Shown piece by piece: positions 1 to 9,162 of a stretch of 47,800 nt of DNA (within the stretch, counting starts at the first letter, position 1; every line of letters begins with the position of its first letter). Where the stretch lies: the NCBI GenBank assembly GCA_016292095.1, contig JAEFAB010000039.1, positions 1 to 47,800 on the forward strand. The letters are read 5' to 3'. A model generated the notes under the pieces. The model saw only the letters and a program-made list of their open reading frames with translations. It searched no databases and was not told the DNA's origin. The DNA comes from Eubacterium sp. (GTDB lineage Bacteria; Bacillota; Clostridia; Lachnospirales; Lachnospiraceae). A program made the position numbers and the translations under genes.

Positions 1-577
1 CACCTTCTACAGTATTGAAGACTTTTGTCGCGTGAAAACTGAACATAGTCATATCGCCAAAGTTCGCTGCATTTTCACCTTTATAGATTTCGCCAAATGC
101 ATGCGCTCCGTCATATATTACTTTTAAATGATGCTTGTCCGCAATCTGCTGGATGCGTTCCACATCACACATATTTCCGTATACATGTACCGGAAGGATT
201 GCACAGGTTTTGTCTGTAATCAATTCTTCGATTTTATCGCAATCGATTGTGAAATCATCTTCTCGAATATCACAATACACCGGTGTCAATCCGTTTCTGA
301 GAATTGCCTGAGTTGTGGAAGCAAAGGTAAACGGTGTTGTAATAACCTCTCCTTTTAATCCTAAGGATGCAATCCCCAATTCCATTGCCTGGTGTCCGTT
401 TCCAAACAACGTAATATTCTTTGCACTCAAATACTCCTGTAATTCTTTTTCAAGTTTCTGATGCTTGGGGCCCTGGTGTGTCATAATTCCGGTTTCCCAC
501 ATATCTTTTATCTCTTCCACATATTCTTCCAATGGTGGCAACGATGGTTTTACCACATAAATTGGCTTCTCTGACAT
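1..577 (-). CDS. DegT/DnrJ/EryC1/StrS-family aminotransferase, C-terminus beyond window
   Basis: This is a PLP-dependent sugar aminotransferase of the DegT family, which typically transaminates a keto group on a nucleotide-linked sugar. The first 192 residues are visible; the 3' end lies beyond the left edge. Seen: an N-terminal MSEKPIYVVKPSLPPLEEY segment typical of the family, the substrate/PLP stretch ending in VYGN and YDGAHAFG, and the motif FSFHATK whose lysine (residue 185, bases 23-25) is the expected PLP Schiff-base lysine. The ATG at 577 follows AAGGAGAG. Only one base separates it from the stop of the flippase gene upstream, so it is translated as part of the polysaccharide operon. 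Inference: it makes an amino sugar for the repeat unit. The exact sugar cannot be read from this fragment. Confidence 0.88.
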   Translation of the reverse strand, partial: MSEKPIYVVKPSLPPLEEYVEEIKDMWETGIMTHQGPKHQKLEKELQEYLSAKNITLFGNGHQAMELGIASLGLKGEVITTPFTFASTTQAILRNGLTPVYCDIREDDFTIDCDKIEELITDKTCAILPVHVYGNMCDVERIQQIADKHHLKVIYDGAHAFGEIYKGENAANFGDMTMFSFHATKVFNTVEG

Positions 578-578
578 T

Positions 579-2027
579 TTAACTCTCCTTTTTCTTCATT
601 CCTTTAATTGTATCAATAATGTATGTATAAGATTCCATTTTAAATATCTTTGAAATACCGACATAAACAACTGCAGCAATAATTACCTGAACTCCCAGCT
701 TCAAAATTTTCGGCATTACAATAAAATTAAACGGCATAATACATAAGCAGGCAACCAACGAAACGAGAATTGCCGGCAGAATATCTTTTAACTGTTCCAG
801 GTAACTGTAGTTCAACAGTTTTCTGTTTGGCCACGCATTAATCATCTGACTCACTACGCTAACCAATAACAAGCTATACGCCATCGCCTCTACACTAATC
901 CACATCGTTGCAATCATTGTAATGATGCCGAAACTTTTCTTAAATACTTCCAGTATTAAATAGATATCGCTTCTTCCCATTGCTTTAATTGCATTCAGGT
1001 TTGCCGTATGAATCGGATAAAATGCATAAGTTATACAGAATACTCTTAAGTACACCACTGCACCCAACCATTTATCCGTTAATAACAGACTGATTACTGT
1101 AGTTGCCGTAAAGCACAAACCAAGCATTAGTGGCCACATGATGTAACTGCTAACTTTGATTGAACGTCTTGTCATACTTTTTACGCGCTCTTTGCTTTCC
1201 TGGTGCGAAGACATCGCCGGAAACAGCACGCTGTCAATGGACGTATTAATATTATTCACAATGGTGGTCGGCAACTGCTGCCCCTTGTTAAACAAACCCA
1301 AGTCTTTTGACGTGTACACCTTTCCGATAATAAGCTGTCTAATGTTATTGTATAATGTATCTACCAATCCGGATACCAAAAGTTTCCAACCATAGGAAAT
1401 CAATCCCTTTAATCGGTTCCAGGAGAATATTTTTTTCGGTCTCCATTTTACTGTAATCCACAATACAATCGTATCAATACATTTATTTGTTAAATCCTGA
1501 GCAACCAATGCCCATACGCCATAGCCGGCGTATGCCATTCCAATTCCCACAAATGCTGCAGTTATAGTTCCTCCCAGTGTAGAAAAGAAAAACTTTTTAA
1601 ACAACATATGTTTAGATACATATGCCTGCTGAATATTCTTTACACCCGATATAATCAGTGTCAGACTCATAACTCGAACTACCGGCACTAATTCCGGTTT
1701 GTTATAAAACCCCGCAATTAGCGGTGCTGCAAAAAACATCCCTACATATAAAATACTGCAGACTGTCAAGTTGAAATAGAATACACTGGAAAAGTCCACA
1801 TCATCCGCATCCTTCTTTTGAATCAGCGCATTCCCCATTCCACTGTCTACAAAAATCTGAAGGATGGCTGTAAATACCGTTACCAGTGCAATCGTTCCAT
1901 ATAATTCCGGAGCAAGGAGTCGTGCCAATACAATTGTAACTACAAAATTAACACCCTGCGCTCCGCATCGTTCCATAAATCTCCAGAAAAAACCGGAGAG
2001 TGTTTTACTTTTAATATTTGAATCCAA
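579..2027 (-). CDS. Wzx-like polysaccharide flippase (MOP superfamily)
   Basis: A 482-residue polytopic membrane protein resembling oligosaccharide flippases of the MOP/Polysacc_synt family (WzxC-like). These move lipid-linked repeat units across the cytoplasmic membrane. Seen: the N-terminal pattern LSGFFWRFMERCGAQGVNFV followed by VLARLLAPELYGTIALV, which is characteristic of this family, and about 12-14 hydrophobic segments along the whole length. The start is a TTG at 2027: no in-frame ATG is nearby, and a GGAG sits 8 bases upstream inside the end of the polymerase gene, which stops at 2031. It lies between a Wzy-like polymerase and a DegT aminotransferase, supporting a Wzx role. Substrate is unknown. 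Confidence 0.9.
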   Translation of the reverse strand: MDSNIKSKTLSGFFWRFMERCGAQGVNFVVTIVLARLLAPELYGTIALVTVFTAILQIFVDSGMGNALIQKKDADDVDFSSVFYFNLTVCSILYVGMFFAAPLIAGFYNKPELVPVVRVMSLTLIISGVKNIQQAYVSKHMLFKKFFFSTLGGTITAAFVGIGMAYAGYGVWALVAQDLTNKCIDTIVLWITVKWRPKKIFSWNRLKGLISYGWKLLVSGLVDTLYNNIRQLIIGKVYTSKDLGLFNKGQQLPTTIVNNINTSIDSVLFPAMSSHQESKERVKSMTRRSIKVSSYIMWPLMLGLCFTATTVISLLLTDKWLGAVVYLRVFCITYAFYPIHTANLNAIKAMGRSDIYLILEVFKKSFGIITMIATMWISVEAMAYSLLLVSVVSQMINAWPNRKLLNYSYLEQLKDILPAILVSLVACLCIMPFNFIVMPKILKLGVQVIIAAVVYVGISKIFKMESYTYIIDTIKGMKKKES

Positions 2028-2030
2028 TTT

Positions 2031-3326
2031 TTACTCCGTCCTACTCGCTAATCCGTTTTTGCTTTCATTTATTTTGGCATTAACCCATCCCATCATAATG
2101 ACAATCATCATTTCGCTTCCCTTACTAATCATCGTTCTAACAACGTATGCGTTCGTCAAAATAGAAATTGAAATTACAATCAGAACAATTCCCCAGAAAA
2201 TTGTCTCTTCATTTTTCATTCTGATGGTTCTTACTCCCTTCAACAGATTTGCAAAAATGAAATACAACAGAATCAATATTGCTAATACTCCGCCTTTAAT
2301 CAAATATGTATAATACGTATTATGAAGAATTGTTACACCCAACTTCTGATCCTGAATTTCTACAGTATCCTTCCATGTTTCAGGAACATAATGAATACTG
2401 ATTAATGTTCCGTTTCCTCTTCCGAAAAACTGTTCATACATATTGTATTTCGTCCACTGTTTTTGTGCACACTGGATTTCGTAACCTCTCCAGTCAGTCT
2501 GAGCATCACCACTTGTGGCATAAGTCTTCTTTGCATTGATTTCAGAGAATGTGTTCTCAATTTTTTCAGCCAATCGGTCTGTAGCGTCTTTTGGCATAAA
2601 TGAGAAGAAAATTCCTCCCATGGCAGCAAGCCCTGCCACAAGAACAAATACTCGAAAATAATTCTTTGTTTTAATTTTATCTACAGCTGTTCCGCAGATA
2701 AACATAATAATAATTCCGAGAAACACATTAACAATCGCAATTCGGCTCAAATTTAGCAAAATTTGTGTTCCCCATACAAAGCATAAAAATAAATCTCTTA
2801 CTTTTGAGAACGTCGGTTCCTTATATAAGAACGTTCTACACAATAAAATCGGAAGTACAACAGAAATATTCTGCATTTCAGCACTAAACACATCTCTAAA
2901 GACTCCGAAATTTGCCCCCGTAGATACCTCTGTGATTCCCTTAGCTAAACAAATCAAAGTCGAAATAAATAAACAAAGACATACCGTTTTCCAAATTGAT
3001 TTGTCATGTTCCCTGTAATAGTCAAAAAAGTAATACCCCAAAAACAAATACAATACGGGATACATTTCATAAAACACATCTCGTTCAATTAAAGAAATCG
3101 GATGATTAAATACACCCACGACAGACATAAACACAATTAGCGAAATGTATATCACCATTCCCGGAATACGTGGTATTGAAATAGCTTGCTTCCTAAGTGT
3201 ATATATTCCCAATACACCCACTAAAAATACGAAAAAAGGTTCCCCTTCTACAACATATCGTTTCAGCAGATACAGTGCCACCACAATCCACATGATTTCT
3301 GTTTTTGTATTAATCTTAATACGCAT
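2031..3326 (-). CDS. Wzy-like O-antigen/capsule polymerase or ligase
   Basis: A 431-residue integral membrane protein with about ten or more hydrophobic helices and one large hydrophilic loop (roughly residues 230-330), the layout of Wzy polymerases and O-antigen ligases. Sequence in this family is poorly conserved, so the call rests on topology and on the neighbours: a GT2 enzyme upstream and a Wzx-like flippase downstream. Seen in the loop: DWRGYEIQCAQKQW and FGRGNGTLISIHYVPETW, then HNTYYTYLIKGGVLAIL, which resembles the conserved H-N-x-Y-L/T segment of Wzy/WaaL proteins. The ATG at 3326 is preceded by AGGAGAG. It is separated from the GT2 gene by 49 bases, the widest gap in the operon, and that gap holds a hairpin. 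Inference: it polymerises repeat units on the outer face of the membrane. Confidence 0.82.
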   Translation of the reverse strand: MRIKINTKTEIMWIVVALYLLKRYVVEGEPFFVFLVGVLGIYTLRKQAISIPRIPGMVIYISLIVFMSVVGVFNHPISLIERDVFYEMYPVLYLFLGYYFFDYYREHDKSIWKTVCLCLFISTLICLAKGITEVSTGANFGVFRDVFSAEMQNISVVLPILLCRTFLYKEPTFSKVRDLFLCFVWGTQILLNLSRIAIVNVFLGIIIMFICGTAVDKIKTKNYFRVFVLVAGLAAMGGIFFSFMPKDATDRLAEKIENTFSEINAKKTYATSGDAQTDWRGYEIQCAQKQWTKYNMYEQFFGRGNGTLISIHYVPETWKDTVEIQDQKLGVTILHNTYYTYLIKGGVLAILILLYFIFANLLKGVRTIRMKNEETIFWGIVLIVISISILTNAYVVRTMISKGSEMMIVIMMGWVNAKINESKNGLASRTE

Positions 3327-3337
3327 GATTCTCTCCT

Positions 3338-3364
3338 AAAACTTTCGCAACGCAAAAGTGTTTT
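3338..3364 (-). other. Intercistronic hairpin before the polymerase gene
   Basis: In the minus-strand transcript this 27-base stretch can fold as AAAAC/GTTTT plus TTTTG/CGAAA with a two-base bulge and a five-base loop. It lies just upstream of the polymerase ribosome binding site. No U-run follows (the stem runs straight into AGGAGAG), so it is not a terminator. An RNA-processing or translation-control role is a guess. Confidence 0.4.
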
Positions 3365-3375
3365 ATTTTTTCGGT

Positions 3376-4215
3376 TTAGCCCTTGATGTTCCAAATCCAC
3401 TCTTCCACTTTATTGGAAAACAGTGCCAATGCAATCTGAACCTTGTTATAGCCACTGTATTTTCTGATAAAGTATCTTCTGCTTTTCAGGAATATCTTCA
3501 TTCTCCCTTTCGCCGGGCTCTTTTCCTTTGCATGATGTTCATGATATGCAGTGCAGTCGTGTACATACAACACATGTTTTCCGGATTGAATTGCCTGTCG
3601 GCAGACAATTGCTTCTTCGCAATAAAGGAATGTATATTCATCCAAATAGTCGATTTCCTTTAAGAACTCTGCTTTCAAAAAGAGGCAACATCCGGAAATC
3701 TTTTCACAATATTTGGTTTCCTGCTTTTCAACATTCCAATTTGAATTTTCTTCTTTCTTTTTCAAATACTGCAGAGGCCACAAAAAATCATAAAAGAACG
3801 TGGACTCTTTTTGCGGATTTTGCAATTCCCCACTTGGCATTACCACACTACTTGCAGCGATTGCCACCTGATCGAAGCTGTTCATCTTTTCAACCATATG
3901 GGTAATATAATCTGCATCTCTCAATTCCACATCCGGATTGATAATCATGCACCAATCCGCCCCTGCATTGACTGCGCTTCTAAGACCAATGTTGTTGCCT
4001 GCTGCGTAGCCCAGATTTTCTTTATTCACAATGAACTGTACATTCTTTTCCGTACATAGGGTTCTTAAAATTCCTTCCTCCTTTTCATCGGAAGAATTAT
4101 TGTCCACCACAATAATATCCAGATTTTCATAATCTTGCTTTTCCAGAAAAGAAATACACTTTTCAACATCCTTACTGCTGTTGTAATTTAAAATAATTGC
4201 CGATACTTTTTCCAT
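3376..4215 (-). CDS. GT2-family glycosyltransferase (rhamnosyltransferase-like)
   Basis: A 279-residue family 2 glycosyltransferase of the GT-A fold, resembling WbbL/RfbF-type rhamnosyltransferases. It should add one sugar from a nucleotide donor to the growing lipid-linked oligosaccharide on the cytoplasmic side. Seen: VSAIILNYNSSKDVEKCI at residues 4-21, the nucleotide-binding IIVVDNNSSD (34-43), ENLGYAAGNNIG (about 66-77), the metal-binding type INPDVEL, and a late CEEAIVCRQA segment equivalent to the catalytic ED motif of the family. The start codon overlaps the stop of the preceding GT4 gene by one base (TAATG), which indicates translational coupling. The sugar specificity is inferred only by resemblance. 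Confidence 0.87.
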   Translation of the reverse strand: MEKVSAIILNYNSSKDVEKCISFLEKQDYENLDIIVVDNNSSDEKEEGILRTLCTEKNVQFIVNKENLGYAAGNNIGLRSAVNAGADWCMIINPDVELRDADYITHMVEKMNSFDQVAIAASSVVMPSGELQNPQKESTFFYDFLWPLQYLKKKEENSNWNVEKQETKYCEKISGCCLFLKAEFLKEIDYLDEYTFLYCEEAIVCRQAIQSGKHVLYVHDCTAYHEHHAKEKSPAKGRMKIFLKSRRYFIRKYSGYNKVQIALALFSNKVEEWIWNIKG

Positions 4216-5432
4216 TATCCTTTAATCCTCTCAAGCAGTTTTCCAACACTCTCTTCCCTTGTTTCCCAAAGAAAACTTTCCTCCGCTTTTTTACGGCTTT
4301 CCATTCGTTTATGTAAAATATCCTCCGGAGTTAATTCCAGCAACACCTTTGCTAAGGCTTCTGCATCTGCCTCCGGCGAAATACACGGAACTTTTACAAT
4401 TGGAGAATTATCAAAAATGAAGTCCATACATCGAATTTCCAAACAAACCGGAAGCAGGCCACAATACATGGCTTCCATAACCGATGTCGATGAAATCTCC
4501 AATAAACTTGGGAAAAAGTAAATATCTTTTTCCGTATAAATCCGGAACAGTTCTTCCTGGGTTACTTTTTGATGAAAAACAATGTCCTTCTCTAGCCCTA
4601 AATCTGTTGCCAGTTTCTCCAGTTTTCCCTTTAACGGTCCCTTTCCGTAAATATCCAGTGTAAATTCCTTCCCGGCATCTTTCACGATTTTCAATGCTTT
4701 GATTCCAGTTTCCAGATTTTTGGAATCAATCAACCTGCCGGAATATATCAGATTGAGCCGGTCTGTATGTTTTTCAACGGATATTTCCGGGTAATCTTCC
4801 GACACCAATCCGTTATGAAACACAACTTCTGCATTCTCCTGTCTGCTCTTCGGCAAAAATTCTCTGGACATCTCATTACATAGTATCACTCGGTGGGATT
4901 TTTTCAAAGCTTTCCACACCGTTGGATTCAGGAACAAATGCTCCTTAAGTACCTGCTGCAGCAAATACTTCATTCGGGAAACCAACTTCAATTCCCTGAT
5001 ATACGGTTTTGGCATTTTCTTTTTGGTGCTTGCCGGTCCTACTACATACGTTTTTTTCAGTCGATACGTATAAAGCGGCAAATTAAGGCTTCCAAAATTA
5101 AAGTCCCAAACCAAATCATAATCCTCTAGGGACACATTCTTTTTAATGTGTCTGATGACACCCTTCTGCCACAACGTAAAGAACAATTTGATTCCTCTGT
5201 CACCATGCTTATACTTCAGAATCCTGTCCGGCAAATCATAATACAGAAACGTTGCTTTTACGTCATCATTGGTTCCCATATATCGGTCAATAACCGGCTT
5301 GTTATTTGCTCTGGTCACAACTGTAATGGTCGTGTCCGGCTGATTCGCTATTAACTTTACCCAGTTCCAGCCTACCCCCGGTTCTGAACCACGGTTTGGT
5401 TCACAGGCGTAAGCAATTGCTAATATGTTCAT
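4215..5432 (-). CDS. GT4-family glycosyltransferase
   Basis: A 405-residue GT-B-fold glycosyltransferase, most like family GT4. Seen: N-terminal MNILAIAYACEPNRGSEPG with the glycine-rich acceptor-side loop, a C-terminal donor domain beginning near LNLIYSGRLIDSKNLETGI, IYGKGPLKGKLEKLA, and the E-x7-E type region SLLEISSTSVMEAMYCGLLP. The ACEPNRGSEPGVGWNW signature is shared with the GT4 at 6561-7784 (ACEPNKGSEIGVGWNW), so the two genes are probably paralogues that diverged within polysaccharide loci. The ATG at 5432 overlaps the stop of the next upstream gene by four bases (ATGA). Confidence 0.88.
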   Translation of the reverse strand: MNILAIAYACEPNRGSEPGVGWNWVKLIANQPDTTITVVTRANNKPVIDRYMGTNDDVKATFLYYDLPDRILKYKHGDRGIKLFFTLWQKGVIRHIKKNVSLEDYDLVWDFNFGSLNLPLYTYRLKKTYVVGPASTKKKMPKPYIRELKLVSRMKYLLQQVLKEHLFLNPTVWKALKKSHRVILCNEMSREFLPKSRQENAEVVFHNGLVSEDYPEISVEKHTDRLNLIYSGRLIDSKNLETGIKALKIVKDAGKEFTLDIYGKGPLKGKLEKLATDLGLEKDIVFHQKVTQEELFRIYTEKDIYFFPSLLEISSTSVMEAMYCGLLPVCLEIRCMDFIFDNSPIVKVPCISPEADAEALAKVLLELTPEDILHKRMESRKKAEESFLWETREESVGKLLERIKG

Positions 5433-6550
5433 TTCTCAATAATCCTTTGATATTCTTTCTCAAACTTCTTCACATTGACATCCCATGTAAAGTATTTTTC
5501 ATAAGCTGTTCTTGCATTTTTTGAAAGTTGCTCAAATTCCTCTTTTCTGCCAATCATTTCCGTAATGGCGCGTGCGATATCCTGCGGATAGTTTTCACAC
5601 ATGGCAAAAAAGTCTTCCCTGTACAAATAGGAAAAATCAGCCTGACGTGTGGCAATCTGCGGAATTCCGTAAGCCATTGCCTCAATAGCGGAAAGGGATA
5701 CCACCTCCGACAAGGATGGTGTAATATACAAGTCCGCATTTTCAAAATATTGCGCTCTATCCTCTCCAAATACTCCGCCCGGAAATTCAAATTGTTCTTC
5801 CACTTGGAGTTCCTTTGCCAACGCCTTCAGCTTCTCCATATTTCCCCTGGAGTCCGGACCGATAATTTGGAAAATCAGCGGTTTTCGTACTTCCGGATCC
5901 ATCATCGCTACTCCGCGAATCAAACCGTCAATATTCTTCTGGGCACGCAATTCTCCCATGAAGAGAATTCGAATTTTTCCATCCTCGCTGACGCGATACG
6001 GCTTCGTTCTGCAAATATCTTCAATGGAATTCGGAACCACAAACAAATCCGTCTTAATTCCAAACTTCTTAAACTCTGTACTTTCTTCTCTTGTAATGGC
6101 ATGAACCGCTTTTGCTCTGTTTAAAAACGGCAGTTCATAGTTTTTCCCGAGTTTCATTTTCCAGGATTGCTTCTGACTTCCCGAATATGCAGAATGTCCG
6201 GTAACAATGTACGGAATCCCTGCCGCATCACAGGTTTTTGCAATGGTCAGTTTATCCATCATCCAAGGCATGTGGAAATGAACCAAATCAATGGAGTCTT
6301 TTTCCCGGAGCAATTTTTTACAGATTTCATTTCTTTTGCCTCGAAGCATTTTAATTCGCGGGAAACAATCCACGGTTACTTCACTGCTTCTCTCAAACAG
6401 CTCTTCTTTCTTCACGCCATCCACAACAGACCAGATTTCGCTTTGAATTCCAATCTGCTTTTCGTATTTATTTAAATGATAAACCACTCGACTGATTCCA
6501 TTATGTCCCTGGGGGTTTACCTTTCCATGTGTCACTAATACAACTCTCAT
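5429..6550 (-). CDS. GT4-family glycosyltransferase
   Basis: A 373-residue GT-B glycosyltransferase of the GT4 group. Seen: MRVVLVTHGKVNPQGHNGIS with the early glycine-rich loop, DLVHFHMPWM and GIPYIVTGHSAYSG in the acceptor half, then IRILFMGELRAQKNIDGLI and the donor-binding SLSEVVSLSAIEAMAYGIP, which carries the spaced glutamates of GT4 enzymes. The ATG at 6550 has AAAGGAAAGAGC upstream. The gene overlaps its downstream neighbour by four bases and begins 11 bases after the upstream GT4 gene, so it is part of the same transcription unit. The donor sugar and linkage are not determinable from sequence alone. Confidence 0.89.
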   Translation of the reverse strand: MRVVLVTHGKVNPQGHNGISRVVYHLNKYEKQIGIQSEIWSVVDGVKKEELFERSSEVTVDCFPRIKMLRGKRNEICKKLLREKDSIDLVHFHMPWMMDKLTIAKTCDAAGIPYIVTGHSAYSGSQKQSWKMKLGKNYELPFLNRAKAVHAITREESTEFKKFGIKTDLFVVPNSIEDICRTKPYRVSEDGKIRILFMGELRAQKNIDGLIRGVAMMDPEVRKPLIFQIIGPDSRGNMEKLKALAKELQVEEQFEFPGGVFGEDRAQYFENADLYITPSLSEVVSLSAIEAMAYGIPQIATRQADFSYLYREDFFAMCENYPQDIARAITEMIGRKEEFEQLSKNARTAYEKYFTWDVNVKKFEKEYQRIIEK

Positions 6551-6560
6551 GCTCTTTCCT

Positions 6561-7784
6561 TTATTGACGATATGCCTCTAAAATTTCCCTGCATATCTCT
6601 TTTCCTTTTTTATCCCATGTATTTTCACAGGCAATTTTGTAGGTTTCTTTGCTCATCTGAAGACGTCGTTCCCGATCCGTCATCAAAATAATCGCTTTAC
6701 TCAGTTCTTCAATCAATTCCTTTCGTTCTCCTCTCGGAAGAATCATGGAACTCTTTTCCGTAAAGTTCTTTGTGTATCCTCCGGTTTCAATTCCAATCAA
6801 CGGTTTTCCCATTGCCATGGAATCAAACGCCATCGTTACAGCTCCTTCTTTGTAAGAAGAATTCACTACAACATCTGCATTTCTCATCAGTGCATAATAT
6901 TCCTCCATGGAAACCTGACCGTGCATATCAATGACGTCTTCCATTTTTCGGATACGGATTAACGATTTCAATCGGTTTTCGTCCCTGCCTTCGCCGACAA
7001 TCTCCAATCGAATTTTCGGATTCTTCTGATAGGCCTTGCAAAAGGCTTCAATCAGAACATCGAAATTTCTCCAGGCATCCAGTCGTCCAACTGTGACGTA
7101 GCGAATTGTGTCTCGCTCTTCCACAATATTCTCCTGAAGCAACTCTTCATTTACCGCACAGTCAGTGAAAATCTTCGCTTTGTGCCGATGCTGTTGCGGA
7201 ATTGCCTCAAACATGGAATCGGATTTACAAAGAATCAGATTCGCATTCCTACAACGTTTCTGAAATCCCAAATTGATTGGTAACGTATGAATCACCAGCG
7301 TTCGAATCATTTCACGAACTCTGAATTTCACTCCGTAATAGGCGGCAAATCGTCTCGGAATCAAGTCAACACCACCGGTAGGTCCCCAGACGAAAAACTG
7401 TTTCATTCCATATCGGCTGGCTTTCCACAACGAATTTCCATACGTCAGGAGATGATATATTTGAATATCATTTTTTTGCATGGTTTCCTTCACGATTCTG
7501 TTGGTCAGCATCTGCCATAAAGTGTAATATGTTCTTACCCCACGCAGTCCCTTTTTCCAGAATCTCAAAACCTTCGGCATGTCATAATAAACAAAATGAA
7601 TATCATACTGTTCATTCTGCCTGTTTAGCCAATTTTCAATATTCAGTTGATTGCTTTTTCTGGTAAGTACCCACAATTCAAACTCTTTTGACATTTGAAT
7701 TACCCAGTTCCAACCTACGCCGATTTCCGACCCTTTGTTTGGTTCACAGGCATATGCAGATACGAATACCTTTTCTTTGTTCAT
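6561..7784 (-). CDS. GT4-family glycosyltransferase
   Basis: A 407-residue GT4-like glycosyltransferase, paralogous to the one at 4215-5432 (shared ACEPN-GSE-GVGWNW motif near the N-terminus, LWVLTRKSNQ, YYDMP). Seen in the donor half: IRYVTVGRLDAWRNFDVLIE, EIVGEGRDENRLKSL, and NSSYKEGAVTMAFDSMAMGK followed by PLIGIETGG. A longer frame begins with TTG at 7796. I chose the ATG at 7784 because TTGGAG sits six bases upstream of it, and the protein then starts MNKEKVFVSAYACEP in line with its paralogue. That places 12 bases between it and the stop of the kinase gene. Confidence 0.87.
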   Translation of the reverse strand: MNKEKVFVSAYACEPNKGSEIGVGWNWVIQMSKEFELWVLTRKSNQLNIENWLNRQNEQYDIHFVYYDMPKVLRFWKKGLRGVRTYYTLWQMLTNRIVKETMQKNDIQIYHLLTYGNSLWKASRYGMKQFFVWGPTGGVDLIPRRFAAYYGVKFRVREMIRTLVIHTLPINLGFQKRCRNANLILCKSDSMFEAIPQQHRHKAKIFTDCAVNEELLQENIVEERDTIRYVTVGRLDAWRNFDVLIEAFCKAYQKNPKIRLEIVGEGRDENRLKSLIRIRKMEDVIDMHGQVSMEEYYALMRNADVVVNSSYKEGAVTMAFDSMAMGKPLIGIETGGYTKNFTEKSSMILPRGERKELIEELSKAIILMTDRERRLQMSKETYKIACENTWDKKGKEICREILEAYRQ

Positions 7785-7796
7785 CTGTTTCTCCAA

Positions 7797-9158
7797 TTAA
7801 CTGCAATATTTCTTAAATATAATTTCCAATGCTTCTTCTGCCATCTCCTCCGGTGTTCTTTCTGCATTGATAACATAAAATCTTTTCCCACTTTTCGCCA
7901 GTTTCCGGTATACCGTCAACTGACGTTCAATTTCTTCTTTTGTTAATTCCTGTTTTCTTTCGAAAATTGTCGTTGCATCTGCATTTAAAACAAACACAAT
8001 CGGCGGTTTTGGCGTTAACGCCACAAACATTTTTCGAATTGCCATCGGCAACCCGATTTTACTTCGCAACGGATCTACAATGAAATCATAACTGTATCGG
8101 TCAAACACCGAATATCGGTCACAACGAACATCATTGCGTACGCATTTCTGCCATCCGATAATGTAATCCATCATATAGTATCCCATTCGGACAAAGGAAC
8201 TGATCGGATTGGCGGGTTTACTGCGGTGCGGATTTGTAAAATCCTTATCCTGTTCCATCACGCCTGCCTTTTCTCCAACGGCTCCCAGGTTCGGAAGCAC
8301 CGTCGGTCTGAAATGGTAAACATGGAACTTCCCGTCTTCCGGATCACTGACATAATACCGGTTCAGTTGTTCAATCAATTCGTCCAGAAATGTTGTTTTT
8401 CCGGTACCGTCCGGTGCCAGTACAGCAAACACTCTTTTGAATTTTCTGTATCTGAAAATCGTTCGGTCTGTTTTCTGCCACAGGAAACGAATCCGTCTCC
8501 CCAGGGTTTTAATTCTTGCCTTTCGATGTGCATGGCGCACCAACTTCTTGGAAAACTCCTGATTGCATGCAATAATATTGTCGAAGTCTTTCTTCTGAAT
8601 GGATTCCACAATTATTTCCGCAAAAGCGGAATCGGTCAGTCGTTCCAGTTCTTCCTGATACTCTTTGGGATACTTCGTATAAATCTCGTAGATTTTCTCC
8701 CGGTATTTCTCTTTCAGCTTCGGCTTCCGATAACCAAACAGTTTATACACCAAAAGCATCACACCGTCCATCAGTTCTCCAAGAACACAAAATCCTTTGT
8801 ATTCCGCAACATGTCGGTAAAGTTCATCAAAGGTGTATAACTCATATCCTCTGGACAAATAGCCTCCGATAACATCAATGTGAATCCCCGTTTTATTCTT
8901 GAGCCCCATCCCATGGGTACATGTCATCTGGTCAAATACTGCCTCATCGTAATAGTGCAGTCCGTTTTTTCTGTAAACGGATTTTAAAATGCTGACAGCA
9001 TCTTTCTTTCGCTTTGGATCCACAATCACATCCACATCTTTTCCAATATTCTGTTCCGGCAGATTTTCATAATTCCGCAGTACAAAATATCGAATATTTC
9101 TATTTTTCAATTCATCGGTATAATCTGAAAAAATCTTTCCGCATACCTGATTCCACAT
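7797..9158 (-). CDS. Nucleotidyltransferase-like / thymidylate-kinase-like fusion protein
   Basis: A 453-residue two-part protein. The N-terminal about 200 residues look like the nucleotidyltransferase-like domain found in polysaccharide loci (PF14907-like): FVLRNYENLP, GKDVDVIVD (39-47) and GIHIDVIGG (91-99) supply the spaced acidic residues. From about residue 242 a P-loop kinase follows: Walker A APDGTGKTT (248-256), a DRYSYDFIVDPLRSK segment near 353-367 resembling the DRY motif of dTMP kinases, FVLNAD, and a C-terminal EEALEIIFKK helix. The gene lies among glycosyltransferases with GAGGT ahead of its ATG, so cellular dTMP synthesis is unlikely. Inference: it phosphorylates, or adds a phospho-substituent to, a sugar of the repeat unit. 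Substrate unknown. Confidence 0.75.
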   Translation of the reverse strand: MWNQVCGKIFSDYTDELKNRNIRYFVLRNYENLPEQNIGKDVDVIVDPKRKKDAVSILKSVYRKNGLHYYDEAVFDQMTCTHGMGLKNKTGIHIDVIGGYLSRGYELYTFDELYRHVAEYKGFCVLGELMDGVMLLVYKLFGYRKPKLKEKYREKIYEIYTKYPKEYQEELERLTDSAFAEIIVESIQKKDFDNIIACNQEFSKKLVRHAHRKARIKTLGRRIRFLWQKTDRTIFRYRKFKRVFAVLAPDGTGKTTFLDELIEQLNRYYVSDPEDGKFHVYHFRPTVLPNLGAVGEKAGVMEQDKDFTNPHRSKPANPISSFVRMGYYMMDYIIGWQKCVRNDVRCDRYSVFDRYSYDFIVDPLRSKIGLPMAIRKMFVALTPKPPIVFVLNADATTIFERKQELTKEEIERQLTVYRKLAKSGKRFYVINAERTPEEMAEEALEIIFKKYCS

Positions 9159-9162
9159 AGTC

